A DNA stretch of 64,000 nucleotides from Carya illinoinensis (taxonomy: Eukaryota; Streptophyta; Magnoliopsida; Fagales; Juglandaceae): positions 7,351,501 through 7,415,500 of the forward strand of contig NC_056752.1 of NCBI RefSeq assembly GCF_018687715.1, given 5' to 3'. The position numbers and the translations under genes were made by a program. Under the pieces are notes generated by a model. It saw nothing but the letters and a program-made list of their open reading frames with translations, was not told the origin of the DNA and did no database searches. This document shows, piece after piece, positions 58,735 to 64,000 of the stretch (positions are counted from its first letter, which is position 1; each line of letters begins with the position of its first letter).

Positions 58735-61420
58735 TTTAACATGCAAAATATTTATGTAAAATAGAGACAGGGAAGTAGATCAGTTCAAACACAAGCTGAC
58801 GAGTAACAATTCTGATAAAGAGAACTTGCCCTAAAAATTGTACCGAGACAAAATTGCTATTTAATTAGTCATTAATTTAATGATTAATCTTAAGAGGATT
58901 AATCATGTCCATTAATGCAAAAAACTGAACGTGGCAGAAGCACGTGGTCTATAAATGTTTTATAGATATCCACCAACTCTTGCCACCTTAGGCCACAAAA
59001 CACACAGCAGGCAGTACTTTCCGATATCTACGTTTAGGGTATGCTGGAATTTAGAACGACCAAGGGAGGATTCAATTAAAACATATGGGGTTGCTTTTAA
59101 AGTTGGGTCGACACCAAACAAATTAAAACATGTCGAATTGTTAGACAAGAATTGATGTTGATGAGGAGAGGCAGCATGAAGGCGCCATGTGTACGTGGGC
59201 CTGCAGCATCATCCACACAGCCATGCATTGCAAATATTGGAATCATACAAAAAGCTCACTAATTGCATCGCTCCCCCTCCCCTTTAGACCTTAAATCGAG
59301 TAGGGACGACAACGATGTATGTTATAGTCAGCTCCGGCCGGATTCACAAATATTGGCGTGCCATTGAAGAGTCATAGTCTTTCAACTGTCAAAAAGCCAT
59401 CTCCTTTTCCAACTTTTTCCTTCCAATCCTCAAGTTTTTGCTTTCAAAAAAGCGGATAATCCAAACGAATCTCATCATCTGGCCCCCCACCCCACCCTTC
59501 CTCTTTCGGCTTCTCCCGCATACTGTCATATATATATGTGTGCTCCCTGACTCATCTAGGAATATTGCCAGTTTATGAGACTTTTGGGTATATGAGACAA
59601 TTACACATCAAGATATTAATCAAGAAATTAAGAATATATTAACCTTCTGATCTTGTGGTTTCAAATTATTAGCTCCCATCATCATTCATAATTTGAAGAA
59701 GGATACCAGCTTGGAGAGATTGATCAGCAGTAAAAAAGCAAAGCTAGCTCATTTTCATGTCCGAAATAAGCATTTGCTGTTTTGCGGAAAATGATTGCAG
59801 GCCAGCAGGATTAATTGAAATTCAGTGGACTAAAATCTAGCCATGGTTTGTGAGCCGCTGGTGACTGGTCGTACAAGCATGTCGTTTTTCTTGTCTATCA
59901 TGTAGCTAGAAACATCATGACCAGCTAAGTTTTCATTTTAGGTTCAGCGTATTATAATATATATATATATATTAATAGTAATAAACAGTGCTAGCTCCAA
60001 GTGTTTGGGATTTGGTGTACAGCCCGCATTCAGTGTCCAAATCAGGAATCCATGCATACATGATGACGATGCGAAAGTGAGACACTCAAATATCACTCAT
60101 GCTCAACAATGGAAAATGCGTCCAGTCACTGAAATGACGCATTTCATAAAACATGATGATCTGTTTTTGTTTTTGTTATGATGAGGGGCTATCAGAGACG
60201 CATTGATTCAAGTTGATTAATGTTAATCAAATGTCCCTGGACATACATGCAGTGGTTTCTCAGAAACCAAACGAATTTTTACAGAGCTTTTCACAGAGAA
60301 GAATGGAAGTTATTAAGATCGATAAATAGAGATCGGAAATTAAGAAGAAAATATCTATCCCATATATACATAGATCGATCTGCCGCGTATCGCCATGGGA
60401 TCATGATGGAGGTTTTAGAGGATTATGCATCGAATATTAAACCCTAGAATTATTCTAACTGTCAGCAAATTACCCGATCAACTCTTTATACTCTCTCTCT
60501 CTCTCTCTGGTATTTGATCCTCCTTTCACTGATCATTGATCATTTTGGCTTACTTTTGAACTTCAAACCTTACTCTGAACTCTTTTCAAATGGCCAAATT
60601 AAGTATGGAAGTCAGTCTATCAGATTAAGCATATAGATGCTAGAAACAGGATGGGTTTATACAAATTGACTGTCTGATGCAGGAAGCCTTTGACCAAGAT
60701 TTAAAAATCTGGAGTACCCCATCTCTTATTGGCAGCTTTAACTCACGATACTGCATGGGATTCCTGGCCCCCAAAGAAGCAAAGCATCTTCTGAAGAGCT
60801 TTCCTTGCAGATGAGCTTGGACTCCGGAAGCAAACAATTAATAAAAAAAGTACATCTTACTATGAAAATGAAATATCAGAATGCATATAGAACTGGCTAG
60901 TGAAAGAACCCAAGCCAGGCACATCTCTCTCTATGGTACCCCAAATAAGCAGCTGCAGGTCCCCCCCCCCTCAATATCAAGGATTCAAGCTGAACCGTGC
61001 ATGACTCGAGGAGAGTGACCTTAGCTACCCCCTTGATCAGTACCATTGTTGAATAAATAACTTAATTAGAAAATTTTCGTTATGAGTAAGAGAAAAAGTT
61101 GGGGAAACCGAACCAAAATCAAATTAATTAAATGGGTGCTGATGAGCATGAAATAAACCCATGCCTTATGGAAGAAGATAAACTAGATTAGTAAGAGAAT
61201 CTTGGGATCTTGGCGGATCCTACACCAAACGTACGCTGAACCTTTGAGTATGGTATAGTGTTTGAAGAGTCACAGATCATAAAAGCATTGTCTGCATGTG
61301 TGCCCCTCTGGTATATTTTATAAGAAACTTTCCTGCTGCTGAAGTGCCCACATGTTCCCTTTGAAACATACTATATTGAAAAAGAAAAGGAAGAGTAAAT
61401 TTGAGAAGCTTTGGATGATT
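58735..61420. other. Intergenic, no supported gene
   Basis: Includes a CT repeat at about 60491-60509, a C run at about 60961-60970 and AT tracts near 59526 and 59958-59973. The frames at 58955-59155, 60220-60447 and 60640-60837 show no domain. No known microRNA precursor or tRNA was found. Confidence 0.5.
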
Positions 61421-61690
61421 GGATCTATCGAAGAAGGGGACGTTTGGGGCTAATACAGATTTTGTCGGGTTGGATTTTGAGTTTGTAAGACTTAGAGGTT
61501 TGATTCGTATGGATAGGTTGGGAATGGTTGTTATTAGAGAGAAGTGATTTTTTCTCAGAGGTTTTGTATCTAAGGTATTCCTCCGCCAAAAGTGAGGGTT
61601 TCTTAATAAAATTTGGGGTAGGGATCCCTCTTGTACATGGGATCCTGACTTTTCTATAAAAAAAAAAAAAAAAAAAAAGGATCTATCGAA
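61421..61690 (+). mobile_element. Poly(A)-tailed retroposon with perfect 12-bp target duplication
   Basis: GGATCTATCGAA flanks the insert at 61421-61432 and 61679-61690. The 246-bp body (61433-61678) ends AATAAAATTTGGGGTAGGGA, then GATCCTGACTTTTCT and a 21-base A run. No pol III boxes are evident, so a 5'-truncated LINE end fits better than a SINE, but either is possible. It interrupts and inflates a meaningless minus-strand frame (61277-61786). Confidence 0.85.
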
Positions 61691-63249
61691 TTTCTCGATC
61701 ACGAACTTGGAGTTGAATCTCCTTGAGAGAGATGATAGAATATTGCTTATAACATTTTCTTTGCCAAGATGAAAAACGAAGAACAAGTAATATTAGCAAT
61801 TAAAAAATAAATAAAATAATATGAAATAAAACAAACCTATCAGCTCTTCCTTCCCAAGGTGACCCCATCAATGATCAAACATCTGGGTTCGACCATCACC
61901 ACATGCAGGAGGGGCAGATCATATGATGAAGCAGATGAAAAATATTAAAAATTTATAAAAACTACACGATTCCATGTAATATGTTTAAAGACTTAAATGG
62001 AAAACAGGAAAATGAAAGATCAGTGTGTGCAGTGACGACTGCAAAAGTTAATGCATTATTTGCAAGAAAGAGTGGAGACTTGGGCAACAGGGACAGACCA
62101 GGTAGGGAGGTCTCTGATGAGAGACAGTGATCAACCTTTGCTTCTTCCATGATCATTTAAAGTTGGCCAAAGTACCTTCAGAAGAAAAGATGCATAAAAG
62201 GAGAAGAAAGAGAAGAAGAAATGAAAGGAAGCAAAGGTTCTGGAAACGCATCGATGTAAAAGCCCAAAGCATATGCATCCACATTGAATGGAAGTTGAAG
62301 CATCTATGTTGTAAAGCATAAGAAAAAGGAAAAGGCCAGACACTCATTCAATACCATCAATAATGCTTCTAACGAACATCCCCATATCCTTTATTTCTCT
62401 CTTTCCCTCTCTCCCTCCCTCTCTCAGAACTGAAACGAAAAGCTGGGTTATTTAATGACATGTTAGTAAATGCTACGCACATACTCGAGTACACGTAGAA
62501 CGGAATGTGTAACGGAAAATGCAGGTTGGCACACGTTTGTGGCAGAGAGAGAGCTGGCTTCCAACTGTCTGAGATCACACAAACTTACAAATGAAAGCTC
62601 TATTTCAAAGATAAACGAAACAGACATTAACTCCAATGCAAGTCCTCATTCCTCAAGATGAACAAAACCTTACAGTCTCATGTACAGATGCATGGAAATA
62701 AAAGAAACTTGAATTGAAACCACATGTATCTTACTATAGCATCCGTAGCTCATACCACTAGCGCCATTACAGCATGTAGCAGATGTAGATAAACCAAAGA
62801 TTTTTCATGCACTCATGAAATGAAAAAGAAATTAGCTAGCCATCAATAATAGTCTACTCTAATCGAAGTTGAAACTTGACAACATCCATTCAAACACCAG
62901 CACAACCTTAATCGATAACAAATCCACACTCCCTCCCCCGCCCCCCAAAGTAACCACGAAAAGAGAGGAAACAAGACAAGGAGAATCGAAACCCTAAGAA
63001 CCAACTAAAATCCCGAGAAAGTAGCCGAATTTCTCAGCAAAGTCAGCAACACAATTTCCCACTTCCGTTTCCTTCCAATCATCCCGTACCACCATTCTTT
63101 CTTTCAGTGCACAGCTAGAGAGATAAAGAGAGAGGGATTAATAATAGACAGGAGCAAAACGAGGCCCTTCTTTGTAAAAATCCTTCAATGCTAGGCTTAG
63201 CTACAAAAGAGATTTTTTTTTCCTTTGGGTTTTTTTTTTCCGGTTGTTG
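61691..63249. other. Intergenic and 3' region of the ZHD gene
   Basis: A/T-rich sequence with GA/CT-rich patches at about 62200-62230 and 62395-62430. Bases roughly 62900-63249 probably include the 3' UTR of the minus-strand homeodomain gene. No separate gene is supported. Confidence 0.5.
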
Positions 63250-63984
63250 CTAGGGCTTCTTACCAAGTGTGTGCTTGTTATTGTGCATCCACACCTTGAG
63301 AACGTGGCGCTTGACCCCGGTCTCGTTACAGAACTCCTGCACCACGGCCTCGTCGTGCTTCTGAATCCTCCACCCCAGACTCTCCGCCAGCCCCAGCATC
63401 TTGTCCTTTTGCTCCTGTGTGAACTTGGTCCTAAACCTCTTCTTCGACAACGACCCACCTAATCCCCCACTTGGATTTGACACGTCCTCCTCCTGGTCTT
63501 CCCTGCTATGACCTCCTGAAATCGACGGCAGCGCCAGCGGCCTGTGCTGCTGCGGAGCTAAGTGGAGGTACCCCGACGGGGTCCGATAGTATGGAGAGAA
63601 TTGAGGGTGGTGTGGGACCTGCAGGTACGGGTCAGCAACACCGACAGAGGCACTGGGGTGTCCATCGGTCTCCTTGCGGTGGAAGTTGCGGTGGCAGTTG
63701 CAGGCGGCGCATTTGAGGGCATCAAGCGTTCCTTCCACTCCGGCAGGCATAAATTCGCAGCAGCCGTCGACCGCGTGCCCTCCGATGCCGACGGCATGAT
63801 TCTTCAGGCACTCCCGGTACCTCGGTCTCCCCTTCTGCTGCTGTGCAACGGCTAATTCGGGCCCGCCTACTCCTCCACCGCCCGAACTCTGCATTTTTAT
63901 GCGACCCGAGTTTCCCAGCGAGTCGTAGCTCGCGCCAGCCAGCTCCATCTCTTCCTCGTGCTCCTCTTGATCCTCGAACTCCAT
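63250..63984 (-). CDS. ZHD2: Zinc-finger homeodomain transcription factor, ZHD2-like
   Basis: A single uninterrupted minus-strand frame of 244 residues, as expected for the mostly intronless ZF-HD family. These plant-specific nuclear proteins dimerise through the zinc finger and bind DNA through a divergent homeodomain, often at ATTA-core sites, acting in flower, shoot and stress programmes. Seen: acidic start [15 protein letters not shown]; glycine-rich stretch 33-41; ZF dimerisation domain about 55-103 with [26 protein letters not shown] and [15 protein letters not shown]; proline/histidine-rich linker with [11 protein letters not shown]; a serine/acidic patch; and the homeodomain about 180-241 with [33 protein letters not shown] and [20 protein letters not shown]. 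The MEFEDQEE start and GCCEFMP resemble Arabidopsis HB22/ZHD2, while the homeodomain end also fits ZHD3/4. The ATG is 16 bases from the window end, so the promoter is not visible. Confidence 0.95.
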   Translation of the reverse strand: MEFEDQEEHEEEMELAGASYDSLGNSGRIKMQSSGGGGVGGPELAVAQQQKGRPRYRECLKNHAVGIGGHAVDGCCEFMPAGVEGTLDALKCAACNCHRNFHRKETDGHPSASVGVADPYLQVPHHPQFSPYYRTPSGYLHLAPQQHRPLALPSISGGHSREDQEEDVSNPSGGLGGSLSKKRFRTKFTQEQKDKMLGLAESLGWRIQKHDEAVVQEFCNETGVKRHVLKVWMHNNKHTLGKKP

Positions 63985-64000
63985 TCCACTAAAATTTTCT

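Noticed and set aside
59195..59215. GCAGCATCATC resembling part of a miR172 precursor
   Set aside because: Match stops after 11 bases and no complementary miR172 arm is nearby.
61277..61786. 169-codon minus-strand frame
   Set aside because: It runs through the poly(A) tail and the whole retroposon insert, giving a run of phenylalanines; no domain.
61880..61900. GGGTTCGACC, like a tRNA T-loop
   Set aside because: No acceptor stem, D-arm or anticodon arm can be folded around it.
1..64000. CRISPR arrays, operons, phage or plasmid modules
   Set aside because: The window is plant nuclear DNA; direct repeats seen are LTRs, target duplications, microsatellites and tandem duplications.

Overview
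This window is nuclear DNA from a flowering plant, a eudicot. The genes have GT-AG introns, a chloroplast-type 6-phosphofructokinase, a plant 14-3-3 protein, a D-type cyclin and a plant-only zinc-finger homeodomain protein. They lie in A/T-rich DNA full of plant transposons. Several short AT-rich inverted-repeat elements look like families I remember from Fagales (walnut, hickory and oak relatives), so a tree of that order is my best guess. That guess is memory-based, not proven here.

Layout. Positions 1-8243 hold a decayed Ty3/gypsy (Athila/Tat-like) retrotransposon read on the minus strand. It has two LTRs, a primer-binding site, and gag and protease remnants, but reverse transcriptase and integrase are missing. 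A 1.1 kb Mutator-like insert sits in its left LTR. An old hAT transposase relic follows (about 9640-10520). Next is a 7.04 kb hAT element (11109-18150) with 8-bp target-site duplications and a transposase broken by stops. A LINE follows (18411-22279) with a 13-bp target-site duplication, lacking the reverse-transcriptase palm. The left third is thus a block of dead transposons with no supported host gene.

The gene-bearing part starts at 23119. It contains a 14-3-3 kappa/lambda-type gene (23119-28019, plus, 4 exons, 248 aa), a CYCD2;1-type cyclin (35787-37920, plus, 6 exons, 362 aa), a plastid PFK5-type 6-phosphofructokinase (42944-50993, minus, 13 exons, 529 aa), an uncharacterised plant protein with an LxLxL motif (56685-57639, plus, 3 exons, 252 aa) and an intronless ZHD2-like transcription factor (63250-63984, minus, 244 aa). 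All five have open frames and consistent splice sites. They do not form an operon or an evident pathway cluster and are ordinary neighbours in a plant chromosome.

Smaller insertions decorate the gaps and introns: a tRNA-derived SINE with a perfect 13-bp duplication in the last PFK intron, a poly(A)-tailed retroposon with a perfect 12-bp duplication near 61.5 kb, two LINE 3' tails, a 280-bp near-perfect fold-back at 28671-28950, and several MITE families, three of them in more than one copy. I found no tRNA, rRNA, known microRNA, CRISPR array or novel multi-gene system. The best leads are the intact transposon boundaries, the long fold-back, the overlapping upstream ORF at the cyclin, the conserved redox cysteine pair in PFK and the uncharacterised LxLxL protein.
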